Of a stretch of 64,000 nt of DNA, positions 12,701-27,700 are shown in pieces. Where the stretch lies: positions 3,936,593 through 4,000,592 of the forward strand of contig OU744727.1 in the NCBI GenBank assembly GCA_916613615.1. Reading direction: 5' to 3'. The position numbers and the translations under genes are program-made. Numbering within the stretch: position 1 is the first letter of the stretch; every line of letters starts with the position of its first letter. The notes beneath the pieces are model-generated. The model searched no databases and was not told where the DNA came from. It saw nothing but the letters and a program-made list of their open reading frames with translations. The DNA comes from Steromphala cineraria (taxonomy: Eukaryota; Mollusca; Gastropoda; Trochida; Trochidae).

Positions 12701-15700
12701 TACAAACCAAGACAAATTCCGGATATGATTAAGTTCCGGTACTCGTAAAAAGAAACAAACCATGATGCGCAGTTGGACGTAATAAAATATGAATTTGTGA
12801 TTCAAGTCTTGAAATTAATCAAGCAAAGGCACAAAGGCACCATCTTATGATCGTATATCCATAAGGTATGTAAGTGTAAGATATATTCTGAATTACAAAG
12901 ACATTCAGCCTACACATATATTCTTGACAATAACACAAAATACAACTTCGCGTGACAAAAGTTGAAAGTGGGTTCCATGGAACACAACTATTCAACAACA
13001 GATATATCTTACAGTTGACCGTTATATTTCAGATGTAACTCTGTAAATGCCGAAAACACAAATTTATCAAAACAATATCGGACAAACAAGAAAAATAAAA
13101 CCTACACACCTAAAACTAGAAGAGATAAATTGTATATTCTACAAGTCCACAACAAGAGAGAATAACATGTGTCTTGCAATGAGAGGCTACAAAATATCTG
13201 CAAAATATCCCTTCCTTTAAATTAAATCTAATATCACTTGAAATATATCTTACAGATTAACGCTATTTGATAGATTGACTGAACAAATGTAGAACACGTT
13301 AAGTTCTTAATGTAGATGTCACGGGTTCAGGTCAGGTCTAGTCCTAAGACAACGATAAAAAGACGGGGAGCGTCGCCAAAGAGTTAATAGCCAGCTTATT
13401 GCCTGTTGATGATATATACAAAAATTAGGAAAATGTTGGAAATACATGTTCGACATGGTCGGAAGGTGACATGAAAGTGTCACACGTCACAGGCATAGAA
13501 CGCACGTGATTTGGCGTGTTGCAAAATACGGGTAGCACGTACAACTTCCTACATATAGACAGTGATATCTGATGGAATAAAAGGGAAATCAAAGGCTGGC
13601 GGCGACATAGATATATAGGAACATATATATATATATAAAAACATATATGCGTGTTATTCACACAAGATATGAGGACGCTTATCGTACTGGATATAGAAAA
13701 TATGTACTCACAATATGTTCGAAACTTTATTGTCATCGCTTAACTAAAATAGAATAGAATGTACATTTATCTAAACAAATGTGTTTATTTACTCCTCGCC
13801 ATTGCATGGTGCGAGAAATTTTTAGTACATTTGTCACAAATATAGAAACCCTTTAGTCAAAACATTGAAACAAATAAATGTCCAATGTGTCCAAAACAGG
13901 AAAAGATGCATTGTATAACGGTTTTCAATCATACATGATACCATATATAGATTGAGAGTAAACACCACTCACAAATAAAACCAATTTGTACTTATACATG
14001 CGACATTGAACAGACGAAGCGTCAAAACAGGAAAGTGGGAAGAAAACAGTACAATAGCATCGATATTGGTAGTAAGCATGATAGGCTCTCCAACATACTG
14101 TATTTGGCCAAATTGTTTAAATATAGTTTTTCAAGAGCAAGTGAGTGCGTTTGCCAAAACAGAACATAACGATCTCTAGAGAAGAGTATTCATTCACTGT
14201 CGCTTTACAATCTGGTTGAGTGTATGTCGACGAATATGACAAATCCTTCGTTTCTATGTATCCACATATAAATATGGAAAATAAGTTGTTGATGTTTGTA
14301 GGCGGTAAATATTTCTGATAAGCCTCCATGCTACTTGACGTCACTGTTATTTATGCGAATTCCTTGCGATTTATCAGCGGTAAAATTTCTTCGTTATATG
14401 AATATGTCTCCATAAGTAAATCTTGTCATAAGAATATCGTTTACTGTTCAATCCTATGCCTTCATATTTCTGACATTGTAAATAGTTTATTTTAGGAGAA
14501 AAAAAAAAGATTTTTGAAAACACATCAAATGAAGACATTATCGTACATGTATGTTTATTTAACATCAATCTTAATATGAAAAACATTATCCTTTTCTTGA
14601 AAAATAACATCAATCACCTGATGTCCTAATTAAAAGTAAGCAGCGTTTATTCGCATTCATTCTCATTTCAAAGATCAGACAAAAACATATAATTGTACAA
14701 TTTTAAAACTGATTAATTTAACCAAGTTTCTATTAACAATGAGGCGGTATCAATTAGCAACGAACCAATCAGAGCATGTTTACGATAGGGAAATTGCCAT
14801 AAAATGGTATATGGAATCAATGAAATCAGATAACATTTTGCTGACAATGGTCAACTAACATGCTTCCAAATTTTATATCCGAAATAAAAGTGATTCCATA
14901 CAAACACTCCGAGATCGTTTAAGCTATTGGACGTAGAATGATGCTGTTTGTGATTCCATACCATCTCTATAAGACTTATTGGGACACTTAACGGTAACGC
15001 AAAACAATCGTGAAATATTTATTGTTCATCAATTGTTCATTTAAATGCGAAACGATTAGTCCTAAAGAAAATAAACAGAACGGTTAAAAATCTTTTGGGT
15101 TTCTTCAGAAAAGTTTTATTTCAGTCTAAGATAACGTTTTTGTACTTAATGTGTTGCTACAATTAGTGACTTCACTGATGTTTTCTACAATTATACATTG
15201 TTGCTTTTCGTCCTGAAACCGTTTCAGTGTAACTGCAGTTCTAATGTATTTGAACAAGTGGGTAATATACACAAGCACAATTAACCCCCTTTGTGTCAGC
15301 ACCGTGACAATGCACACTGCACCAGAGCGCATCTAGGCGGGATTGGTTTCCGAGTGCGTTGGTTCGTCACCGGCGTACTTGGGGGTAACAATCGTGATGC
15401 AAGACTTGAAACAAAGCTAAAGGGAACCACAAGGACCCCCCTCCCCATCCCGTCCCTCCGCCCTTCCAGAGAAGCTGGCACATGGGCGTGGCATCTCCCG
15501 CCTCGTGCAACAATACACTCTGCACAAGCACGCCTTCAGTTAATGATCGGCGCGAAAACATTGTTTCGAAGCTATCCTATTTACACGTGTGAAAGGACAA
15601 CATTATAACAAAAGTGTATATTTGTTACATAGACTTTTCGGTACGTGCAGACCACCTGCTTCGGTAATCAGTGTACGACCGTGCTACAACACGACCCGAC

Positions 15701-18700
15701 GGGAGAGAGCCGCCGTTTATCCATTCAAGATGCTTGACGTGCTCAATCTAGACATCGCGTGCGTCTAGCACGCGCCCGGCGCACGTGCTGGTTTGTCATC
15801 ACTGGACGGTGAATGAGCAAAACGGAAATCAAGAAACTCGACCCCGAGTTCATGACAATCGGATGACGATAGAGGGAAGGGTTATATTGAAAGTTGAATT
15901 GGAAAGTGTAGGCGGAATACGGATTTGGAGAGAAGTCGGTGAGGGAGATTATATTGACACGTGGTAGAAGTTATTTTCGAATCGAAGTACTATTGAAGGG
16001 GTGAAAATAACTGCCTGACGTGACTCGGGAAAGATCGCTTATGTGATCCAACACACGGATAAGATCCAAGGTCGCGAACCCGCGAATGGAAACAACGTTC
16101 AATTCGACACCCAATCGTTCCCGATCCAATCTCAAACACAAGAAGTGGTTACAGCACATGTCGTAATGTTGCCAACCTGTTAACCCATAGGCCGCCTTTG
16201 ACTTTTCTTGTTTCAACCAAAATGTAGACATAGGCGTCAATGGAGTTAACGATGGTATACAATTTCGCAGAACATCGAGGGGCTACCATAAAAAATGTTG
16301 GTTTTTTTTGGTTGTTGTTAGTTTTACATTTGTTTATTTAGGGGTTTTTTTGTGGTGTTTTGGGGGAGTTAAGGGGTGTTTTTGCAATTGGTGTTGTTGC
16401 TTTTAGGGTATTCATTCTACATAAACTTACAAATTAAAGGCGCGATAAGTGAACATTAAAATTCTACCCACCTCATGTGCTTGATTCAAATGAAAGGGTT
16501 CAGATGAACCTTCATAACATTCAAACCGATGTTAAGACGATATGTAATATGCACATAAACTTTCCATAGTTTCTACATTCCTATAAATCAGATACCTAAA
16601 ATAAAGATAACGTCAATACATGTATACCAAAGGGATAATAGGCGATATAGAAATATTTCACGAGTATAAACAATGGTGCATATATAGAGAATATAAGATG
16701 AGCGTACATGACTACTTTGTTCACGACACGAGTGCCTAAATATCAGTATTTCCGAGCTAGAGCGAGGGTTATTCTGTGATTTTGGGCACGAATGTGGTAA
16801 TTTGGCACGAATATAATATCCTGCTTACAAATAGTACATTATATAGAGATAACTGTTTTGAGTGCCATTCTAGAAGTTGGTGGTACATGGAAGTTCAACA
16901 CAAAGGAACAATGTAACAATTTGACAGTCGCGGCACTTCGGTATAGGACCCTTTACCGTTTTAAGGCATATGCTTAATTCGAATTTAACGTAATCTCTTT
17001 AAATTCTATGGATGAACAACTTCTTTTTTCTACAGAAGTTCCGATTAAAAGTAAATGAATTTCAACTATATATGAAGTAGTAATTGAATTTGTAATGTAA
17101 AGTTCAGCCATGCGATTCCTTTTTCCTACACATAAAGGTGTTCACACAAAAATGGTCGCCAATGGACTTACATATTCTAATGTGTAACGACGGAAATACT
17201 TCTCAAGTTGAAGATAGAATCAAACTCTCCATAATGCATAATGTTTTCTCGGCACTAAAATGAGCGCAATTTACCATAAAGAAGGAAAATGAAGATTGTT
17301 GATATTACATAACGTGATATGTAGCCATTGTGGTAATTTCGTGACAATATCTTGCAATATATGTAGCAGAAAGTAACGTTGTTGAGTTCACTGAGTGAGG
17401 TAGTCGGCAGACGACAGTTTGTAAACGTGACAACTGAAGGCGCGCGTTCCCGCCACGCGACATCTGTAGCCCGACACAATACCGCGCAAAGCGACACCTC
17501 TTAGTCCCATGTTTATACACATGCACGCGCTGTTGAGAGAGGGAGAGAGGTGAGTTTTGGTATTTTGACACAAGAGTATCTTTTCCCGCCTTTTGTTTAG
17601 GCAGACGACAGAGAGCGCGGGATGGCAAGAAGTCGGTCCGTGATCGTGATGGAACACAAACTTGTTCTTAGTCCCTCATGAGATATTCAGTACAGGCATG
17701 ACGAAAGCTGGTAAATAAATATACTACCAAAGTTAAGGGTCAAACTTTTATTTCTGCCTGGCATGTTTCTATTAATTACAATGGCTAAGCAAAGATCCTA
17801 TTTATTTGGTTCAATATATTTTGACGACAAAAACTGTGAACAATGCTCATGCCATATATTCTTGATAGAGAAAAGACCATCACGTGACTCTGGGTGGTTT
17901 CCCACTCATGTTTTTATACACCTTTGATGCCACCATTTGTCTGTGCTACATTGCTGTATGGAACCACCCTGCAGCCACGCAAAGGTTCTTCCTCTATCGA
18001 AATGCCAGGAAAAAATATAGCTATGATTCATATCTTCTTTAGGGAAAAATATAATCAAAGCATTTGAAAAAGCAATCACATCAAAGGCTTTTTGTAAAAA
18101 AAAATTGTCGCAAAGAAAAGAGCCTGACGATGTATCCCTTTGATTCTTGTAGACCAGGCTTCAGTTCCAGGTTACGTCATAACAAAATATGAGATGAGAG
18201 TTTTTGCTGCTTTGCAAAGATTCTTCCTCTATCGAAATGCCAGAAAGAAATATAGCTATGACCCATAGCTTCTTTTGATAAAAATATAATCAAAGCATTT
18301 GAAAAAGCAATCACACCACAACCATTTAGTAACAAGATATAGAAAAAGAAAAGTGTCTGACCATGATTCTTGCATTTCTTGACACTCAGAACAAAAAAAC
18401 GCATGAACTGGCACTGCACTGCGCTGTGGCTGCCATACAGTTGCGGCGAGGTGCCATCGGCACACAAAGAGTTTCAAATTCATAATGTATTTTTTTACAA
18501 TAAAGAGTTATCAATGTTTTTAATCGTTAACCTAATTCCAGAGCAAAACCAAAACTTAATCCCCATAGACACTTGTTGTTAAACTAGAGCTCCCCTCAAT
18601 TGGTCGATTCAAAGTTTTGGCAATCTCTGGTTTCATATTAAGGGTTAAAAGTTGGAGTATTGGCTGCTAATAAGATAACAAGAAGTGGTGTCAAAAGAAA

Positions 18701-21700
18701 ATGAGGTAGGTGAAATTATTATTCCTCAATTTGGACATTGATTCACGATAGTTTTAATGTCAAGCTTGATGAAAATTGAATCACAAATACCAACCATTGT
18801 ATACATTTCTACATGAAGTCTAGTCACGTTAATATTGTTAATTACCAAACTATCACTTATACTTACAGGTAACATAATGCCGTACGGTACAGTCAGTAAC
18901 TGTTGTAAATTCGTACACAACAAAAATCCTTTCAAACGAACTTGTTTTGTATTTGTGTCAGAAACGACGATAAAAAGTATTCAAAGAAAATGATTCACAG
19001 CTGATGATTCTAATTTCAAGTTAAGCTGAATGAAAATTGAACCACAATCAAAATATCAACCACTACATGTATTACTATCTAAAGTAGAACATAGTTGATT
19101 ATGCATCGCTTTAACTTTTAAGTAACATAATACCGTCCGTACAGTAACTGTTGTAATGACTGTCTTGGCATAAAACAATAAAACCCTAACAACGAACATG
19201 TTTTGTATATCTGTCAGAAACAACGCACTATTTCCACACAACTGGGCCATGTTTTGTTCGCAATTTTATGATTAATTAATAATTTCAAACCTAGGCCTAC
19301 ATCCGGACGGTTTCAATGACCTTTGACCCGAGGTTTGATAGTGTGTCATTAAAATGTCTGACCGAGTTCCTTTTTAAAAAACTCGTCGAAGTAAAAACAG
19401 CCGGATGTTGCTTTATATCGAAAAACATTTCTGCTCTTGGGTTAACTCAAATTAACACGATTTTACCTTTCGTAAATGCATTACATTTAAAATTATAATA
19501 GCTTTGAACACATATCCTCTATAAGGAAATGGAAAACCCGTGTATCGCATGTTAATTTTACAAACCCTACCCCCTCAATGAACCTTTAGATGCAGCATTT
19601 TCTGTTCCAATAAGGTAAGCCAACGACAGTTTACAGGGCGTCGATGCGATCTTTCAAAATGATTTAGCACGATATCGCTTGTCAGTTGTCAATGGTTAGT
19701 TCAACTCATTTTCAAGAACTATATCGTTTTAACGGTTCGATTCTGTCCTGTAGGAAAATAGTAGCCGGGGGTTGTAAAATATCATCTGAGACATAGAACG
19801 TGTTCAGATTGGCAGTCGAGCACGAGTCGCACGCGTCAAACATCTCCACCAGGTGTCCTTGTGACAAACAAACCATCGTCTCTGACATATTGGAATTATC
19901 GACATTTAATGATGACAGTGGTCGCACGTACATCAAACGTTGAATTTGACGTACACCGTCAGGTGTCCTTGTGACATATAGATCCCAAATTCTCATCCAA
20001 ATGACATACTGAAATTATCAACATATAGATGGCAGTCATCGCATGACATCAAACGTTTATTTTGACGTACGCCACGTTCATCGTTTTAACCCCCTGGGTG
20101 CCACGGGACGACGTGGTGCCGAGCAGCCGGCCAAACTCGGAAGTGAAAAATCACGATGACGACGCAGGATTTGTCCGTTTGTTGTTGACGTTCTGGTCGT
20201 TCGTTGATTGACGTTTACGACTTACGGTGTCTGGCGGGACTAGGATTCACCTGTCATCAGGGAAACTCGGCCAAGCAGAGTCTTTTATATACACGTACTA
20301 CACGTGTACTGCATGCAGGAACAATCAGTAGCTCTTGAAGTAAGCATGTTGTTTGTAAACACGATTATCGTCGTTCTGATCTATTACAGTTGTAATAGAT
20401 TTTCTTCTTGTTCGCAACAACGTTTTTTAACATTGAAGATAATAGGCAATGTAATGAAAAATTACTTCTTTCATTTCGCACAATTCTTGGCTACTTTTTT
20501 TTTCTTCAGGTTAATTAATACGCAATCGATAAAAATATCAAAACGGAATACTAAAGAAGCAAACAATCTCATTTTGTAGCAATTAGAACTGTATAAGAAT
20601 ACCGAGTCACGTTAACGTTATTTCCTTCCAATGAATATAACAACCTATACTGATGTATTGAAGGATAATATACTCACCTCTTCATATGTGTAAGAAAATA
20701 CTTAATTCAAGGGCTTACCTAAACGCGTTATACATTGCAAAAGGCGAATAGTTCCACTAACTATTTGATGTGTGCACGAAGTCTCAATATCTAGTTGACC
20801 ACTGGAAGCAAAACTCTTATTTCAAAGTTCGATGTGTCACAAATAAAAGAAATGAAGTCCAAAATGGAAAGGCACAACCACACAGTTTGTTTGACAACTG
20901 CGCAAAGTTTCATGAAATAAACAATGCCAACATTAAAATGCCCTAATATCTTATTTTGTGAAAGCCATATTTTCATAGAAAGTGATAAAAGTCCATAATG
21001 TTGAAATGGCTGGAATATTACAGTTAAACAGCTATATAACGGATAGAGCTATTAGAGTATCTCGATTACTCGCCAATGTCTTGGTGTGGGATCATTACAA
21101 CATGAATTCTGCACACACATGCTTCCTCAAGTATCAAGATAGATGTATAAAACAAAGGCTGTGATTCCCATTGTTGGTGACAGTGGGTTGTCAATCTCCC
21201 AGGTGGAATGTACAGCCAGGTGTACAACCTTGACGCAGGTACACACAGACACAGAATGACTGATATAAACATCACGTGACAAACAGCTGGCAAGGTCAGA
21301 GGTCACTGATCTGCACATGAGATTCTGGGTTTATAGATTCAGACACTGGACACGAGAATGTTAGATTTACCCTTTCCCATTGCAAAACGATCTGATCTGC
21401 AGGTGAATACACACCTGTATCTATCTTCCTTTTTTTAAGTTAAACATGCGGTAACGAAAATGTTGAGCACCTTTGCTATGACGATGATTCATTTATCTGA
21501 CAACTGCATGCATTTTGTTATATAAGACGGTGTCTATTACTACATTTAAAAAACAAACATACAAAACAAATTCTTTAGACAGTTATTATCGCTTTACAAA
21601 TTGTGTTTCTTCATGGACACCAGCTATCATACCCATTGCCATGGTCTGTATAGGAGATCCTGTTGAGAAGAAATACAGAAATACATTTTCAGGACTTGTC

Positions 21701-24700
21701 CACTGTGGATCACAAGAAATAATCTATTCACCAGATGCATTTTAGGACTTTTTCTTCTCATAAACTTTGCAAACTGATTCTTTGATGATCATCATCATAT
21801 CCATTAACCGTCTTATATCTCCGAAGGAATTTTGCATTAAAACAAATTCGTGCATACCGCACATGTGATCAATCTCAAGTCTTCTCAACATTAACGGTCA
21901 CTGACGCCGGGTCAGCTTGGCTTGGCTTGATTGAACGAACTTCCACTGAAACTAAACGTGATTCTATAGTTTTCGCCCATAAAGTTCTATACTTACGTTA
22001 CATCACCTTATAGTGGATAAAGAAAATATCAACAAATAGAATACCAACGACAGATAACTCTATGGTTGCTAACATTTGACATTTTATAAGCGCTTCCATG
22101 GGAGCTGCATTCTCTCTTATAACAGGGGTAGATCAAGCCATTAATTGCTCATACTACCTCTGTTCCCAAAAGTACAAATCAGTGGGTTCCGGTAGTTTCC
22201 GGACAACATTTCCACCAAAATCCATTTGAATTTCTTTAGCAAATGACAACGCTTCTCGCATGGAAAGGGTGGTTCATATCACAATGCCTGCGCTATGATC
22301 AGATGATTTAATAACAGCGTCGCTGTTTGCACATTATCTACCATTCTAGCCCACAAAGTTCGCGTATTAGAACAGAGGCTGTATCAACATTTCATGATCA
22401 GCCTCTGTGGGAGAGAATGGGGGAGCTGATGTCGCACTTAGAACTTTATGTTTCGAGGACCAAAAGATAAAGAACTTCATGCTCCTTACAGCAATTACAA
22501 AATCTAATAAATTGTTTTTAAAACTTGAAATCATACATGATAATTCTAAGTAGGCCTAAGGTGAAGAACTACACAAAAGTCTTGCTAACGACGTCAAAAT
22601 GTACGAAGGCATCCAAACAATTACAGGAAAGAGGTTTCAAGAACAAGATTCGCCTTGAAGTGTTTCATTGCTATGTCAAGAACGCTACATTGGTAACTAA
22701 GAATACGCAAATATAGACCAATAAAATATGAAAATGTTTTTTTGTCATTAAAGATAGACAAAAATGTCATGAACGTCACAAATATAATTATTCAACATAA
22801 AGAGAGAAAAAAAAAGAATTTAAAACTTCATACCACTTTAAAATTGCGAAAACGTGGGTTTAAAACTGACGCGGAAGAAAAACAAGAAAACGTTTTCCTT
22901 TCTAGGCCTTAGAAAAAAAGCGCCGAAGGAAATAGAGAATCTCACCAAAGTTTCCTCTATTATCAAATATATCAACACGAGTTGATAAAAGTTACAAACA
23001 ACCGAGGCTTGCCATGAGTGTATATCGAAGACAGTTCGATCCTTTTAATCAATATTGATAATAGCTTCTTTGGGGGCATTTAGAAGTTGAACATATGATA
23101 AAGAAGAAACATATATGGATGACAACTTCTTTATTCATGATAAGCGACGTTTCGACAGTTTCTTGTGTCGTTTAAAAACAGGTGAAGAAACTGTGTCGCG
23201 ACTAAAGTTGTCATCTGTATATGTTTCTTCATTATTGATGACAGAAGGTTGTAGAGGTCCGTGATCAACTGTGGATCAATTGTGGAAATTCCTTACAATC
23301 CGCCTGTGACAGTGAGTATTGCAAATTGAATTAAAATGACAGATATCCTCACGAGACATTTAAACAAATGCTTGAAAATTAAAGAATTAATTTGAGAAAT
23401 GTGGCCGAAAACTTATGAAATGATGAAGACTATTAAAAAGCACTTCAAGGAAATGCAATTAATGGTACTAGAGTGGAAAGAATTTAGAAAAGGCGTTGAA
23501 AAAAGTTGATTATTTTTGATAAAAATGGACCACATATACTTATTTGACAAAGTTTAACGTCAGTTGTCAATTCTTACAATGGTTATGATAAACAGAATAT
23601 GTTTAGTTTGTAATAATTTGTTGAACAATGTAGATAAGAATTCTTGAGATATCAAACTATTTTGCCGAGATCCAGAAAAGCTCTGGATGTAGTGAATAAC
23701 CTTGTATGACCCAAGTGTCAGGTTAAATTCCTAGATGTCCGATCGTTTAGCCAAGCAGGTCTTCGCGTACAATGGCTGCCTCTACGTTCAACAGAGGGTC
23801 CTTTGTTCGAACCAGCCACTACTAATACCTACCACTTCAAACACTCTTGTAAATATCATTTCTGTCAAAGCCCTTTACTTACGTACAGAAAACTGTACCT
23901 ATATCGACTACCAACCTTCACACAATAAATTAAACAATTCAAAACGTCGTCAGCCGTATATTACAGACTTTAATTTGACGTTTATCAGATGAATTCAGCA
24001 AACTGATAGGCGCCTGGAAATTATGTCAGACACTTTGAGAGTGGTCGAGACGCGCAAGGAATTAAAGTCACCCGTCTCTTTATCTACTGTCACGCCTTCA
24101 ATAGTAGGAGTATTTTGTAAATCACTATTCAACGAGTCGCGGCGACTGCATCGACGCGATTTGGGTTCAAGAAGTATGTGTACACACATATATAACACAT
24201 AAATAAAAGCATTCAGGAGCCAAGGACGGTGGATTCTAGGAACTGAGAGGTTAAAGGCAGGAGAAGTGGGGATTGAGTAGTCCACTGCCAACAAGTGTAA
24301 ACGACTTCAAACGTTTTACTGGCACGTTGTTCACATTCGCAATAATCACTCCTTGTTTCTTACATACCTATATCATCGTTGTTTATAAAAATGTTTATCG
24401 AGAAGTGAATAAATATCATAATTATACGAAATTATTTGTTTCACTTTCCTTTGTTTATTTAAAGCATGTTCGTCCTTACCACATCTAATGTCATCCTTGT
24501 TATGAACGCGTTTACCAATATATTCAAATGGGCAATAAGCAATAAACGATTTGTATCGAATTTATTTGGTTTTAATTTAACATGAACTACAATATAAGAA
24601 AAACATTAATTTCCATTCGATTTGAAGACCAAAAACGGCATGCACTACGGTTATAGCCGGAGATTCAAGGGTTTCAAAATGCTGCACAACATTCCCAGTT

Positions 24701-27700
24701 CAGTAGTTTGCAACAATCAACATTTCCTGTCAGCAGTTTTGTATATAACCTAGTTATTTCGGCAGTACTAAACCTTTTTTTATCACTAATTTCAGGTCAC
24801 TTTAAAGACTACAAATTATCTTATTGCGTCATAGAGACCTTAGGAGGTATATGCATAGAGATTATTAGCACAGGAAGTGTATCTTAAGACTTTTCCGAAA
24901 CGAGTGCGATTTTTTGTATTACCCGAGCGATAACGGCATGTTTCCCTTGCGATGGCAGTGACGTCACGAACATGGTTTAATGACGTCAGAGACGTAAATA
25001 TACGGCAATTCGCACTACAACAATCGCTGCTTGGCAAAATAGATATGCATGACACACTTTCTCGGGTAATAATCTCCATATATGTCATAACATAGCTAAT
25101 ATTCGCGTCAAATAAGTTGTTATGTTTTGTTGTGCATTGCTCGAGATACTTAGCACAATAGTCACTTGAAAGTATCATCGTCGAGGACATTATACTAAAA
25201 TTACAGTTACTCATCCAAGGCTAATGGAACCCGATCCTGCAAACTCCACCTTTTGGGCATGGCGTGTTCACTTTTATTCTGGGTGTCCATTTTAGGATTT
25301 CAACTGTTGTAAATTGTTTTACTGATCATAATGTTATCAAGAGACTGACGAAAAACTTACTTTTCCATCAAATTTATTTATAATCAGGAAATTTCAACAT
25401 AAAATATCAAAAGCATAGACTCTTTAGACGCTTGATATCCGATTGTTAGTGCATTTGTATATGTAAACAGATCTTCGTTGGAAGGAAATTTGGGGGTTTG
25501 AAGAGACAATGTTCTCTAAGACAGTCCTATCATCTCTTTAAGACGCGTTAAGTTCTAATGCTGCCAATTATCCCTAGTAAAACAGTATACCGATACCCAG
25601 AGTTCTTTCTTAACTTTATCAATGACGTCTCCCCTTTTCAGAGAGTCCAGATTATCGACACGCAGTCCGCTAAGCAGTCGTGCTAATTTGCTGTGTCTGT
25701 GGGAGAATGGAGATCAAAGGGAACTTACGCAAATGTTGCAATATTTGTTGTTAATTGAGGCATTGGTTAACGATAGGAGGTGGGACTGTTGTAAATGGCG
25801 AGCCTACACGTTTGAACGAGGCAAATTTGCAAAAGGATTGGGCTAATTTGATTGTATAAAACAAATGGTCCCTCGATTACGGCGTGAGGCGAGTTTGACA
25901 AAGAAAGGAGGGGCAGAGGGTCGTTCACGGTAAACCACGTCCCCATCGTCTCCGTCACACCTGCATTTTACCTGTTGATTACACTTCAAAGGGACCGCCT
26001 TTAAACAGGTGTTTGCAACATTGTACTTGAGTTTCCAAATCAATATAATTTTTTCTCAAAACACGAACTCTTGCCGTTGACCTTAATAACATGAGGATCA
26101 AGGTCGAGGCGTCTGTGACGTCATCGCCTCGATCTGGTTCTAACATTTATGAATGAAACAGTGTTTAAGAGAACAAACAAAACATTTAAACAGAAACCTT
26201 TTGTTTTGGTCAAATATTTCACCCTAATTAACAAACTAAACATTTCAACAAAAAAATACAGTTTTTCTCAAAAGACCATGACTATTACGTATACAGTATG
26301 TTTTATGATGCACAATAATTAGGCAGGTCAGTTTTTTCAATGAATTATGTTTGTAGTTTATAAGCATTGTCGTACCCTTATTCAACAATATTCAATTTCT
26401 CTAAGGTTTCCGAAATGATGAAATTGAATGCTAAAATAACATTGCTTGTTATATACTGGACAAAATAAGTAATGCTTATTGGAATGTTATGCTTGATGCT
26501 TGTGTCAGTGATTGAATGCATCATTATTGACTCTTGAGCATCAAAGTAAATACTTTGGTTCAACTTGCTGTCAGAAATATTTCAGCTTCTAACCACAAGT
26601 TTATCATAACCGATACTTTTGCAGATATCTTGATTTTGTCCAGTATGCAGGGTTCATGAAAAATATGTTATGTAATATGATTACATTACGTACACCGGTG
26701 GGTCATGATGACATAAAACGCGCACCTGCTTGATTGACAGCAAGCTGACTAAACCATCTGTTCAGGTCGTTGACTGACTAGACTTGCTAACTTTGATTAA
26801 AGACAAAGTGTTGGGGCAGTTAAAATAGAACAAGTGGAACTGCTTATATTTTATCACAAACAGGAGAATGCGGTCGACGATTAGGCCAAAGAAACTATTA
26901 AAGACATAAAGGAATGTTACGAGGCAAACAACTGATATCGATTTGATATCATTTCAACGATTGTCCTCATGTTGTCTTCAGATTTGTGTTTCACTCTTAA
27001 CCAAATATTCCTTTTTACAAATAACTATTAACACAAATTCAGAAAACAATCTGAAATACTAATATTTTTACCAAAGTTTCCTGTGGGATTATCTATTTTG
27101 ATTACAAAAAAATCTTTTCTCGATTTGTTTTCTGCCAAAAAGAAAAAGAGCCTTCAGATTGCGTAAAAATGAAAGTATGACATACATCTATAGGATCGAA
27201 GTCCTTTTTGAGAGCATATCTAAAATCTAGATTTCCGATCGATTAAGGTTACAAACACAAGATTGCAGCTCTCTATGGTAGTGTTGCTTTAGAAGACGTC
27301 AAGCATGTGGAAAGTTGATGTACGGATGTACGGACTACTACTACTACTACTAAACATTTGTATAGCGCCAATATCCAGCTAAGAGAGTGCTGCTCAACGG
27401 CGCTTTGGCTTTCCCTCGATCATTGGATATCAGTCTTTACGACACTTCTTTTACCATCTCGACTCCCGGGGAAGCATACAACATTGAGCATACGGACAGT
27501 GGAACCTTGGCGTGCAATGCCTTACCATAAGGCCTTTTAGGTCTAAACGCTAACATTTTAAGAAACATTATTTTATTATTTCATTGGTGCCCTTATTCCT
27601 ACATTAGTTGTTCACGGTGACAAAACAATCATGACCTTATCAATGCATTTAACCTAATTATATAGATGAAGGCACCCGACCATGCCAATGCTTTTTGTCC

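Noticed and set aside
15291..15608. 105-codon frame and overlapping minus-strand frames
   Set aside because: Several frames are open on both strands at once in a CpG-rich patch, which is expected from few stop codons. No domain is visible.
19712..19996. 94-codon minus-strand frame
   Set aside because: It overlaps a tandem duplication and has no family match I can name.
21515..21745. 76-codon plus-strand frame ending in a protein-like stretch
   Set aside because: Composition is protein-like near the end, but there are no splice signals in phase with other exons and no recognised family.
24840..25214. 124-codon minus-strand frame
   Set aside because: No recognisable domain, no conserved-looking motif and no splice partners. 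It overlaps paired CRE palindromes instead.
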